From Anniella stebbinsi (lineage: Eukaryota > Chordata > Lepidosauria > Squamata > Anniellidae), in the NCBI GenBank assembly GCA_029215795.1, contig JARDYH010000001.1:194501654-194565653 (forward strand): a DNA stretch of 64,000 nt, read 5' to 3'. Below the pieces are notes generated by a model. That model searched no databases. It saw only the letters and a program-made list of their open reading frames with translations, and was not told the DNA's origin. Position 1 is the stretch's first letter. The number at the start of each line of letters is the position of its first letter. Of the stretch, positions 32,758-42,873 are shown one piece after another. Both the position numbers and the translations under genes were made by a program.

Positions 32758-33078
32758 TAGGCTGACCAGATAAAATCCAGGTCAGGGCTCATGTAACTTT
32801 AACAGTTGTAGAGAAAAGGGAATTTCAGCCAGTGTCATTTGTATGCAATTAGTTTCTGGTGAAATTCCCTCTTCATCACAACAGTTAAAGATGCATGCAC
32901 TATACTAGAGTGACCATATACAAAAGAAGGCAGGACCCCTGCAACTTTAACAGTTGTGATGAAGAGGGAATTTCACCAGGAACTAATTGCATACAAATGA
33001 CACTGGCTGAAATTCCCTTTTTCTCTACAACTGTTAAAGTTACATGAGCCCTGACCTGGATTTTATCTGGTCACCCTA
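32758..33078. mobile_element. 320-bp double-hairpin MITE, copy 3 (variant ends)
   Basis: Ends TAGGCTGACCAGATAAAATC and the inverse of TAGGGTGACCAGATAAAATC, exact duplication ACATTCGG (32750-32757 and 33079-33086). Variant subfamily: AAATCCAGGTCAGGG replaces GAAAAGGAGGACAGGG at both ends. Confidence 0.95.
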
Positions 33079-33412
33079 ACATTCGGCGAAGACTAGGCTC
33101 ACAACCATTACCCAGAGGACCTTCTCTTCTGCCGCTCCCAGACTGTGGAACGACCTGCCGGAGGAGATCCGCCAACTTACTAGTCTTCTAGAATTTAAGA
33201 GAGCTCTAAAGACTGATCTCTTCCACCAGGCCTACCCAGTCGAATTTTAAGACTTTGTTGATATTTTAATAATGTATTAATTTTATATGCTTTTAATCAG
33301 TTTTATGTATTTTATATTGTTTGTATTGATGTTGTTCCCCACCTCGATCTGAAGGGAGAGGCAGGTAAGAAATAAATAAATAAATAAATATATTATTATT
33401 ATTATTATTAAG

Positions 33413-33564
33413 CAGTAAGCCTCATTAAAGTTAACTGGGCTTACTCCCAGGTAAATGTATATAGGATTAAGCCTAAAAGTGCAATCTTATGGGTGTTTAG
33501 ACAGAGAAAAGTCCTACAACTCCCAGCATCCCCCAGGGTTAACATGCATAGGATTATGCCCTAA
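33413..33564. repeat. Two adjacent hairpin-element fragments
   Basis: 33413-33475 carries GGGCTTACTCCCAGGTAAAT and a GGATTAAGCC end. 33478-33564 has GCAATCTTATGGGTGTTTAG mirrored by AACATGCATAGGATTATGCC. Confidence 0.6.
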
Positions 33565-34047
33565 GTGACTTTTAGCTTTTCACAGTAAATTAATACATGG
33601 AAGGATTAATGTCTAATTACTGGATTTAATGAGAAAAATCAATTTCAAATGTGCAGAAGCTGGTTAATTACCTTGCACAATCAAAATAGCCTTCTAAGTA
33701 AAAAGAATAGTATCAAAAATAAAGTGGATTACAATTGATGGCTTTTTTTAATCTTACTTTTAGGCAAAATTTGCATGCAGCTCAGAAATGTCCCATTTCC
33801 TGGAGCTCCTATAAGCGCCATACAAATGAAAAATCGATAAATGAAATCAACTAAATGAATAATTAATGTGCAATTAAGAAATTGCTATAAAATTATTTTC
33901 TTAGATAGTTGCAGAATTTGGTCTGTTGTAGTTGCAACACATTGTCTTGGATATGGCACCATCCCTCACTCTAACGTTTGTAAAATGGAATTGTAGCCTA
34001 CCTCACAGGGTTGTTAAGGGCATAAATGAAATAAGGAACCTGCAGCA
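33565..34047. other. AT-rich stretch with homeodomain-like core sites
   Basis: No repeat recognised. Contains several TAATTA/TTAATT cores (GGTTAATTACC near 33662, GAATAATTAATGTGC near 33857) and little simple-sequence decay. It is a candidate for conserved non-coding DNA but may be plain AT-rich sequence. Confidence 0.3.
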
Positions 34048-34127
34048 CAACCCTATACACATTTCTCACTAGTAAGTTCCATTGTATTCAATGGGACTTA
34101 TTCCCAAGTAAGTATGTATTGGACTGC
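34048..34127. repeat. Short hairpin element, AGTAAGTCCCATTG type
   Basis: AGTAAGTTCCATTGTATTCA faces AATGGGACTTATTCCCAAGT, bounded by CACAACCCTATACAC and GTATTGGACTGCTGTG. Confidence 0.7.
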
Positions 34128-34528
34128 TGTGTCTGTGACTGGTCATAGGAGTATTGACTTTTTGGGAAGCGTGAGCTGAAGAAACAAGAGGGATTATCTC
34201 ACCATTATCCCCACCCCCACCCCAAAATAGGCTCTCTCACCTTTATTGACCAGCAGACTGTTGACAATCCAGCCGATTAGGGATGTGAAATTGTTTTCCC
34301 AACATTATCAGTCCTTACAAATTGTTATGAGTTTTGTAAATTGTTGTAAATTGTTATGAGTTACATCTGTCTGAATACCTGAGGAAGACTTCCCATTCAA
34401 AATGGAAGTTCAGCGGGGGTCCATAGTAGTAAACTGCCAGATACAAGTGTTGTGTCTGAAAACTTGTAGACTGCAATTACAACTGTAGATTGCCTGGAAC
34501 TGATTGTTAAGACCTTCATTGATATTGT
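34128..34528. other. Unassigned stretch
   Basis: Contains a small repeat of TTGTTATGAGTT/TTGTAAATTG text near 34320-34372 and GAGGAAGACTTCCCATTCAA, reminiscent of repeat 3' ends, but no family could be named. Confidence 0.35.
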
Positions 34529-34642
34529 CGTTTTTGAAACCCTATTGACTGTTTATATGATTATTTCAAATCATTACTGAGTTAACGTTTTTGAAACCCT
34601 ATTGACTGTTTATATGATTATTTCAAATCATTACTGAGTTAA
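34529..34642. repeat. Exact 57-bp tandem duplication
   Basis: CGTTTTTGAAACCCTATTGA begins both units (34529 and 34586). The two 57-base copies are identical. Confidence 0.97.
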
Positions 34643-35774
34643 ATTGTACCATTTGGTGTTATAAATTTTGTATAAAAACCCAATTACTGCTCCAGTGCAG
34701 CGTTGTCTGATTCCTTGCGCTTGGAGCGTTTGGTTTGAATTAGTTCATTGGAAACCTTGTCTTTGCTGGTTGGCATACTTGGACTGCGGCCTAACACAAG
34801 ATATAGTAGTATGTATATGTCAAGCCTCTATTTTATATATTTCACCAGGAAATGATGCATCTTTCTGGTGCCTGCAGAAGCTTTTTTTTTCTGGAAAGGG
34901 AAAGAAAAAGACCCACCAGAGGTTTGTTACATGTATTTGCATGTAACATCTACTTCAGCCTTGAGTGTATTGTAGTTTTACCGAGCAAAATCCCAAAGGG
35001 ACAGTCATATTCTTTATTTGCAGCCGTGCCATCCCTCTCAATGTACAGAAAACAAGCATACCGGAGTGAATTCAAATTTTCTCAGAGGTCATAAATGATG
35101 TTCCTGGCACAGCTTGTCTCCTCATTTCCAGGACAGCAGCATCAGCAACAAAATCAACGCTTTCGCAGAATAAACACCCATTCACATTTCACTGTAATTG
35201 CAGAACATCCTCACAAGATATAACCTTTGCCAAGGCATCGCTCAGTTCCTAAGCAGGCCTTGATTTTGAATACTCAGCAGAAGGAATTGTAGAGAAGTTG
35301 TTTCCCTAAATCAAAAACGATTTGATATTTTGTTCAAATTAGGGTTTACATGCTGCTACGGCTGCACTTTCACACTGATTCCTCCCATTGTTAGCCTGTC
35401 CCTAAATAGACTCAGGCTGAATGTGCTGAGGAAAATTATTCAATGTCTCCAGCTCATATTAGTGGAAGGAGAGTCAAGGGGACAACCGACGTGCCTAGGG
35501 CTAAAATGGCAACCTCCTTGCAGTATGGCTGTCCCTTGGACTGGCACTCCTGGTGGTGTTAGATTTCCCCTCCAGGCAATTTGATTTATTGCCACTGTCA
35601 CTATGCTTATCTGGGGTGGGACGGGAAGGATTGGAGAATATGCTGCCTCTTGAGAAGAAAACCCAACTTTATGTATACAATGTAGAAAACCATTATTTTT
35701 ACCATCCCATTTTTGTTAATCAGATAAAAATTGTAGCAGAAGGAAAGATGAGAGGGCACCAAATACAACAGCAA
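34643..35774. other. Unassigned stretch
   Basis: About 1.1 kb with no recognised repeat, RNA gene or supported coding frame. Confidence 0.4.
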
Positions 35775-35965
35775 CGAGAGCAGACTTCAAAGGTTCACAG
35801 ATGATCATTCATTGGTCCAACATGTTTCAAGTCTTATCACTGTTCTTCTCAGGGGCAACTGATATAATTTGTTCCAAAGGAAAACCAAATCTGTGGTGCG
35901 GAAGAAACATGTTGGAGCAATAAATTATCTGCTGTGCACCTTTCAAGTCTCCTCTCTTGGTTCCC
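35775..35965. repeat. Hairpin element of about 190 bases
   Basis: GAGAGCAGACTTCAAAGGTT with CCAACATGTTTC on the left is mirrored by GAAACATGTTGGAGC and CACCTTTCAAGTCTCCTCTC on the right. The loop holds CTGTTCTTCTCAGGGGCAAC. Confidence 0.75.
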
Positions 35966-36302
35966 AGATAATTACATCTATAAGGAAAAGATAACAGGGA
36001 AAAAAATAGTATGGAGCCTTCTCAATTAAATACATGCCCGGATGCTAAAACTAATAAATGTAGAATGGGTTGGTTCTTACAATTAGTGGAGCCCTCATAA
36101 ACCTTGGGGGTTCATGCTGGTGGGCTCAGGGTTTAGCTGGGGCCATATAGGAGCACTGATCAGATGAATTAGCACCTCCATGCAGGAACTGGACACGTGG
36201 CTGCCACAATTTATGCAAAAACAGCAGCTTGAAAAGGAGCCATCATGACAGTGCAAGTCTCATCAGCCCTCATGTAGGAAAGAGATTGTTCAGAAGCTCT
36301 AA
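35966..36302. other. Unassigned stretch
   Basis: No recognised feature. Confidence 0.4.
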
Positions 36303-36445
36303 ACCAAGGGTGGGCAACTTCTGGCACTCCTGATGTTTTGGCCTACAATTCCCATCAGCCCGAACAAGCATAGCCAATGGTGAAGGATCATGGGAGCTGT
36401 AGGCCAAAACATCTGGAGGGCCACAAGTTGCACACCACTGCCTTA
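36303..36445. mobile_element. Hairpin MITE, GGGTGGGCAACTT type
   Basis: AAGGGTGGGCAACTTCTGGC with GATGTTTTGGCCTACAATTC is mirrored by GGCCAAAACATCTGG and GCCACAAGTTGCACACC. A common hairpin type here (also 20925, 47832, 50062, 59930). Confidence 0.8.
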
Positions 36446-36785
36446 CAGACATCAGGCTGGTTCATGGTTAGTTCACCAGTAGTCCTGCATAACAACCCCT
36501 GAAGGTAATTCCATGGTATCCACCAGATGTGATAGCAATTCCTCAATTTCACAGGAATTGGATAGTAAATATCTCTTCATTATTTCAGAGATGATCTCAA
36601 ACAACAGGGTGTTTCTGTTGATTATTAGAGGAAAACTATATTAGCATCTGACAACCAGAACAATCAGTTTTTGGAAGAGGATAATGGATGACAATGAACC
36701 TACAAGTCCAATTTTGCCAGACATGGGGCCTGTTAAGTGGTTATTTTGGCATTCAATTGTCTATCCCAGGTAAAACTGAGATTAG
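36446..36785. other. Unassigned stretch
   Basis: No recognised feature. Confidence 0.4.
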
Positions 36786-37643
36786 GACACTATGGTTGTA
36801 TATATTCCATCCAGAGGCAGTGTGTATCTGATTACCAGTTGCTGCAGAACGTATGTGGGAGGGAGTTTCTGCATTCATCTCCTTATGGGCTTCATGGAAA
36901 TATCTGGTTGGCCACTGTCGGAATAGAATGCAGGACTTAGATAGTAGGGGTGTGCTCTCCGCCTTGGAATTATCTGGTAACCATTAACATCCGCGGAGCA
37001 TTCGATCTTCCAAAGGGGAGATTGGCCGCTTCCAAACCCATTGATTATTATCAAAGTGGAGACGTGCCCAATCGGAGCTTCTAAAGTCTCCAAAATTATC
37101 CAACTGTTTTTCTGGCATCAATGCTCTGTGTGTGTGTGTGTGTGTGTGTGTGTCTCAATCTCCATATCTGGAAGATGTTGAGAGGGGTGAGGGATAGCTT
37201 TGATATTGACATCTATGGCTAACCAATTAGGAATTGCCACAGCGCTGTCCGTGTTCTCTTCCAATCACAGTGTTCAGGGGAGTGGGAAACACTAACTGGC
37301 TGCTGGTTCTACCCGTGGGGGGAGAGCGGGAGTGCGTTTCTGCTTGGACTCACAGAAGTCAATCATCAACAGTGCGAAAGTGCTGCTGGGCTGGCTGGCA
37401 TCGTGAGTGAGTAAGCTCTAGACCTGAATCAGGCAAGATCTCTATTTCAGTTAAACTATTACTCCTATTGGCTGGCTGGGATTCCAGTGCAGTGGGGGGG
37501 GGGGGGGAACGCTCCATCCAATCACTCTGGAGGGCACCAGGTTGGAGAAGGCTGCAGTAGAAACTTCCACCCGCAGCAGTGGAGGCTCTGCATCAGCAAA
37601 GTAAAGAATAAAAGCTCCCTCCATAAAAGCCCTGGGGTGGATT

Positions 37644-37684
<41 letters not shown>

Positions 37685-38392
37685 ATGAAGGATAATGGCT
37701 TGAGGGGGGGAAATTCCTAAAATTCCTAAAACATCAAGGTATGAATGGATCTGCTACAAACTTGGCATGCCTAAAGCCCTACTTAAGATCTATAATCATG
37801 CCAAGTTTCATCTCTTTATCTTTAAAAATGATAGCATTTTTTAAAAATAATAATTTTTAAACCACGAACTTTAAAAAAAATCCTAAAAAATCAAGGCTTG
37901 AAGGGATCTGCACCAAATTTGGCATGTCTAAAGACCTACTTAAGAGCTATCACCGTGCCAAATTTAATCTAATTAATTTAAGAGAAAATGAAAGGAAAAA
38001 GGAGAAAAAAACAAGTACGGTGGGGGAGGGGGGAGGGTTAGGGATTTAAATAATGGATATGATTGATATTATTGATGTGTTAGCTGGATGTTTGGTAGGT
38101 AAGAAAATCAAATAAAGATAAATATACAAAAAATAATAATCTCTTTATCTTTAAAAATGAGGGAGCTGTAAGCATTTGTTTCCATTGACTAGAGCAGTTA
38201 TCAAAAAACGGACGGTTCTCCAAGGAGTAATCCGACGGGGTAGAGTAAGGGAGCCGCTCCGAAATCGGGGCAGAGAATCACCTCAACGGAGCTCTGGCTC
38301 GAATTCTGAGGCGGAGAAGACCCACTTTGCACATCCCTATTAGATAGGCCTTTGGTCTGATCGAGCACAACCCTTCTTACATTCTCTTCTTA
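36786..38392 (+). mobile_element. CR1 LINE 3' end split by a hAT-type insertion
   Basis: The left half (36786-36944) carries CCAGAGGCAGTGTGTATCTG and ATCTGGTTGGCCACTGTCGG. The right half (38340-38392) carries GGCCTTTGGTCTGATCGAGC and CTTCTTACATTCTC, the expected continuation. TTAGATAG is present at both break points. Confidence 0.85.
36945..38339. mobile_element. hAT-type element with internal direct repeats (e)
   Basis: Starts TAGGGGTGTGC, ends with the inverse of TAGGGATGTGC, exact 8-bp duplication TTAGATAG (36937-36944 and 38340-38347). Two GT runs (37125-37153 and 37650-37682) and a G run lie inside. Two direct repeats of about 100 bases, roughly 160 apart (near 37722 and 37884), share ATCAAGG, GGATCTGC, GGCATG and CTAAAGNCCTACTTAAGA text. 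No transposase. Confidence 0.85.
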
Positions 38393-39487
38393 CCACATGA
38401 AAAAAGTTATAGATTGATAGAATATATATCATTCCCCAAAACGGAATTTCTTCTGTCAAATATTTTCCATTTCATAAGTTCCTTAGTAACAAAGGATAGA
38501 TGGCAACTGCAAATACAATATGATGCAAACCTTGCAGTTTCAAAGTTGTAATTAGTTTTTCATCCCTAGCAAGTATGTGAGAGAATATATATATATCATT
38601 GAAATACATATATATGTCTCAATGCGAAATGGAACTAATAAACTGAAAGAGTCCCAAAAACATTAATGATAGAGAATGGAACTCTGTTGAAACAGTTGAG
38701 TGATTGTCAATATATTGTGTGCTGTTCTTTAGGTTGCTAACTTTAATAAGTATTAATAAGTATTAATAAGTTTATTCTTTTTCTTAAACTTAAACAGTGC
38801 AAGGGAAGTACATGCTATTGTCTTTAATTTTTTTTTGCAAATATTTTAATTTTAAAAATCTATGTTATACAACATTAAAATCACATTATTTCCCTCAAAT
38901 ATTTCAGATAAAATACTTGGGGTGTATTGGGTCAAAAATTAATATGGGGAAGTTTGTTTACTAAACACAATTAAAATAAACATGCTAAATCTGATTACTC
39001 TCTAGTACATCCAAACATTTTCCACTGCAAAGTGATTTTAATGCAAATTGGCCTAATTTGCATAGGGACATTTTTTTTCTGGAAAACCATATCTCTATGC
39101 ACAACATGGGATCTGATGTATCATAGTCCCTAGAGTACACACACTCTCCTTAAAAACATGGACCATAAACACTTTATGTTGCAATATAACTTCTTAGTCG
39201 TTAACTTTAGTGGCAGGAATCTTTCTCCCCCAGCCCCCATCTTTTCTGATATATGTATATCAGTGTTAGCAAAATTCTTGTGGTTATTCTTGTGAATTAT
39301 TCACATTATGCACGCATGCAATATCATGTTCTGCATATCATATACTTGTAATAATGTGCAATCTTAGCAGTGTTTTGTTTTTAAGACAAGCTTTTTAATT
39401 GAGGCCAATAGCTTGCATATGAGGCCATATTTTAATTGAAGCACAAATCATGCATATTTGTATTATATTTGCAAGAAAATCTGTTTT
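38393..39487. other. Unassigned AT-rich stretch
   Basis: No recognised feature except short TA runs near 38589 and a threefold AGTATTAATA repeat near 38750. Confidence 0.4.
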
Positions 39488-39546
39488 TTTAATTTATTTA
39501 TTTATTTATTTATTTATTTTAGCACTTACATCCCGCCCTTTAGCCA
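39488..39546 (-). mobile_element. SINE or L2-type tail scrap
   Basis: On the minus strand, AAAGGGCGGGATGTAAGTGC followed by TAAA repeats, like the tail of the 10.7-kb SINE. Confidence 0.55.
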
Positions 39547-39656
39547 AAAAAAAGCGTTCTCTCTATGACAGCAAATCAATTCTGGACATCCTAAAATCTT
39601 TGCTTGCAGACATATTAGCCAAACCCTGCTTCTTAGAAATGTAGTAGAATAAAATC

Positions 39657-40072
39657 AGTGGGTTGTATCCAATGTTACTCTAACTTATATCCTGTTCTAG
39701 GCTGACCAGATAAAATCCAGGTCAGGGCTCATGTAACTTTAACAGCTGTAGAGAAAAGGGAATTTCAGCCAGTGCCATTTGTATGCAATTAGTTCCTGGT
39801 GAAATTCCCTCTTCATCACAACAGTTAAAGGTGCAGGGGTCCTGCCTTCTTTTGTATAAGGTCACTCTAGTATAGTGCCTGCACCTTTAACTGTTGTGAT
39901 GAAGAGGGAATTTCACCAGGAACTAATGGCATACAAATGACACTGGCTGAAATTCCCTTTTCTCTACAACTGTTAAAGTGACATGAGCCCTGACCTGGAT
40001 TTTATCTGGTCACCCTATCCTGTTCATTTCAACGAGTCTACTCTAAATAGAACTAACATTGGATACAACCAA
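39657..40072. mobile_element. Hairpin element GGTTGTATCCAATGTTA, split by a MITE
   Basis: GGTTGTATCCAATGTTACTC on the left is mirrored by TAACATTGGATACAACC on the right. Between them lies MITE copy 4. Without the insert it would be about 90 bases. Confidence 0.75.
39698..40017. mobile_element. 320-bp double-hairpin MITE, copy 4 (variant ends)
   Basis: Same variant ends as copy 3, exact duplication TCCTGTTC (39690-39697 and 40018-40025). Confidence 0.95.
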
Positions 40073-40828
40073 ATGGACTTCCATTACAATTTGATTGTGA
40101 GTGTTTTGCAGCCCAATCCTCCTAAGAAGGCTGCGTATTGGTCATCAGAACATTCTTTATAATAGTACGGCATGCACATTGGCTGCCCTTAAGGATGTAA
40201 AAAACCCCACAACTTTGCTGCACATTTATTCAATGAGAGATATTACCAATACCTATTCCACGGGAGACCAGCAATTCAACAATGCTCTTATTTTATTATT
40301 TATTCTTAAGTAAACTGCTGTGAAAGTGAACATTTGTAGAATCTGAATGGCAGTTCTTGGTAAATACGTTTCATTCATCTCCTACCTGACCATAGCATTT
40401 ACTCATTCATTTAAACTATGTAAAGATCAATCTAATTTCAGTGACGGAGGGTACTGCATCTTGCTACACTTTGCCTCTCAAGTGTGTATAAGATCTAATC
40501 GCTGCCACCACCATGACACACACAACAAAGAAAGAGTGAATCCCATGGACTCTGTTGAAAGCTGAATGAAAGGAGAGCCAAATTGCTCGAGGCACAGAGA
40601 AAGAGAACAAACTCCTATTTCCTGCTCTAATTTTGGCTGTTCATGTGGGTGTAGTTTAAGATAGCGAACAAAGAAAATGAAATGCCAACTTTTTCCTCCC
40701 TGTCTGCACTTGAAAGCAGATGCCATAAGAAAGTAACTCCTGTGCAGGCATTCAGAATCTGAATATAGTAAGAGCGCAGAGAGGGGAGCACACTAGCCCC
40801 ACTCCCCTCCAGATCATTCCTCCACTAG
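40073..40828. other. Unassigned stretch
   Basis: No recognised feature. Confidence 0.4.
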
Positions 40829-41148
40829 TAGGCTGACCATATGAAAAGGAGGACAGGGCTCATGTAACTTTAACAGTTGTAGAGAAAAGGGAATTTCAGC
40901 CAGTGTCGTTTGTATGCAATTAGGTCCTGGTGAAATTCCCTCTTCATCACAACAGTTAAAGTTGCAGGCACTATACTAGAGTGACCAGATACAAAAGAAG
41001 GCAGGGCCCTTGCAACTTTAACAGTTGTGATGAAGAGGGGATTTCACCAGGAACTAATTGCATACAAATGACACTGGCTGAAATTCCCTTTTCTCTACAA
41101 CTGTTAAAGTTACATGAGCCCTGTCCTCCTTTTCATATGGTCAGCCTA
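40829..41148. mobile_element. 320-bp double-hairpin MITE, copy 5
   Basis: Standard ends, exact duplication TCCACTAG (40821-40828 and 41149-41156). The 63-codon frame at 40981-41172 is a by-product of the MITE and recurs in every copy. Confidence 0.95.
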
Positions 41149-41156
41149 TCCACTAG

Positions 41157-41797
41157 GAACATCACAATGTAAGAGAATGTTCTGAGTCCCCAGAGTTCTT
41201 GAATTATTTGGGTCCACATTAATGGTAATATTCCAGCCGCTGCACTAGTCTCACCCATATAGAATTTCCAGTGTGCCAAGCACCCTTTTATTACAATGAA
41301 GTTTCTGTGAGGTAAGAAGAACTGCCAGTTCCAAATCCAGCATTCTATACAGAGCTCACCAGAGGGTCGATCCAATGCAACATTACCTCAGACATAATCT
41401 CAGACACTGTACATGAAGGGTAAAATGTCAGAAAAACAGTAATAGAAATGCCATGACCTGGAGGCCCATCCTCAGATGCAGGTATGACATGGCTTGTGAA
41501 GACTTTTTCTGTCAGTATCAAATCCAAAGCTGAAATACCATTTTGTCTACAGAGATACTTATTAAATCAAGCACCATACTTATGGCATGTCACTCTTGGT
41601 TTTTCTTTTTAATTGCTCTCGATGTGATTATGTGGTAAAATAAGTGTCCTAATGAAAGTCATGGTAAAAACATACATAATCCGATATTGGAGAATTCGAA
41701 GAAGCAAATTTCTTGGGGAACAAAGTGTTGCAAATAAACAAGTCACAAACCATGTATTTTGTGTTAATATCACTAAAAAAGATTAGGATGAAAAATT
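41157..41797. other. Unassigned stretch
   Basis: No recognised feature. Confidence 0.4.
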
Positions 41798-41883
41798 AAT
41801 CCTATGCATGTTTAGACAAAAAAAGTCCTACAATTCCCAGCATTCCGCAGCCACCCATGAGATTGTAGGACCCTTTTCTGTCT
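41798..41883. repeat. Short hairpin element, AATCCTATGC type
   Basis: TTAATCCTATGCATGTTTAG and AGTCCTACAATTCCC face GATTGTAGGACCC. The right end is replaced by an L2-type tail. Confidence 0.65.
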
Positions 41884-41941
41884 ATACAAACCTAGAGCTT
41901 CAGCTATGGGGTGGTATATAAATGTAATAAATAAATAAAAT
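41884..41941 (+). mobile_element. L2-type (family B) tail fragment
   Basis: AGAGCTTCAGCTATGGGGTG, then GGTATATAAATGTAATAAAT. Confidence 0.8.
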
Positions 41942-41984
41942 TAAAGCCTTTAAATACCTTGGGAGTTTCATCCCTCTACAGCAC

Positions 41985-42715
41985 CTCATGGGCTAATCAC
42001 AGTCTTCATGCAGTCCAAAAGCCACAGTAAACCAGACTGATGTCTTACCATTCTTTAATGCTAGAGAGGATCAATATTTCCCAGTAGTTATTAAGATGTA
42101 TATTACTAAAATCTCCGCCAACTTCTTGCATGGGGCTGCAGTGTGTTTCAAATACAGACTGATACGGACTGATCTAATCCTTAAACCTTTTTGTGAGCAA
42201 ATTTACATGCCACAAGACGTGTAAGAAATGCAGTGATTTTACTGGACACTGGCCAATGTCCCCTAGAGTTCAGAGCATGCTTGGCCGCTCTAATATTCTG
42301 GCTCAAGACTTACATCTTCATGATTGGCTCTGGCCTATTAGCCCTTGTTCAGGAGGATAGCTATAGGAGTAATTGGCCAAAACAGTTGCCTGGAAACTCA
42401 GTACTATGGATTCTCTCCAGGCTTCTTTTTGCAAGCTGGGTTAGACAAGGCTTTGGATCAAATCAAACAAAGACTCTGAGATGTTGCCCATCAAGACCTA
42501 TCATTCCGTGCCAGTACAACTTGTTCCCTGCTTTCTTTCAGCACTATGATAACCATTTTCACTCTGCTGATTACCTTAACAAACTTTATGTATTTACGAT
42601 ACTGAAAGCTTTTAAATCTGCTAGATTTATTTGTTTTATATGTTGTTTTAATTCAAATGTTGTCTTTCATCCAGATTTTGCTGTTAGCAACCATGAGTTC
42701 TATTCTTTGGCACAA
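41985..42715 (+). mobile_element. LINE C-terminal fragment, clade uncertain
   Basis: Plus-strand frames read VIKMYITKISANFLHGA near 42080, then LLDTGQCPLEFRACLAALIF and WLKTYIFMIGSGLLALVQED (42236-42355), then SADYLNKLYVFTILKAFKSA near 42570. This alternation of hydrophobic blocks fits the region after the thumb of an APE-type LINE reverse transcriptase. The open frame of 174 codons (42233-42757) is part of it and runs past its end into the next element, so it is not a gene. Possibly the same family as 20228-20900. Confidence 0.5.
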
Positions 42716-42873
42716 AAGCCGGATAGGCTGGAGAGGGAGAGAGAGAGCTGCGCGTAGGGGCTCCCAGTGTCTCCTCCAGCGCAGCCCCGGCCCACCTGCG
42801 GAGAGGTGGAGAACACTGGTCTAGTCCACCCCTCTGACACGCTTGAGGTGGCTGCGAGTGCAGTTGAACTGAA

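Larger units (their letters stand above)
32262..33411 (+). mobile_element. L2-type LINE (family A) 3' fragment, twice interrupted
   Basis: Coding-end text (CACTGGCTGCCAATTAGTTT) runs to 32329, resumes at 32650-32757 (CCCTATATGGTTTGGGTCCA) and again from 33079 to the stop (CAGGCCTACCCAGTCGAATT), then the 3' UTR and a TAAATAAATA/ATT tail. The two interruptions are MITE copies 2 and 3. Removing each insert plus one duplication restores continuity with the 999-codon element. Confidence 0.9.

Noticed and set aside
40829..41148. The regularly recurring 320-bp repeats as a CRISPR-like or satellite array
   Set aside because: Copies are dispersed, each with its own 8-bp target duplication, and the DNA is eukaryotic. 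They are MITEs.
40981..41172. Recurrent small frame reading GPCNFNSCDEEGISPGTN in each MITE copy as a conserved peptide
   Set aside because: The similarity comes from the repeat itself; it has no start context and is interrupted or extended differently in each copy.
42233..42757. 174-codon open frame as a gene
   Set aside because: It lies in a decayed LINE C-terminal region and runs into the adjacent L2-type element, so its end is accidental.
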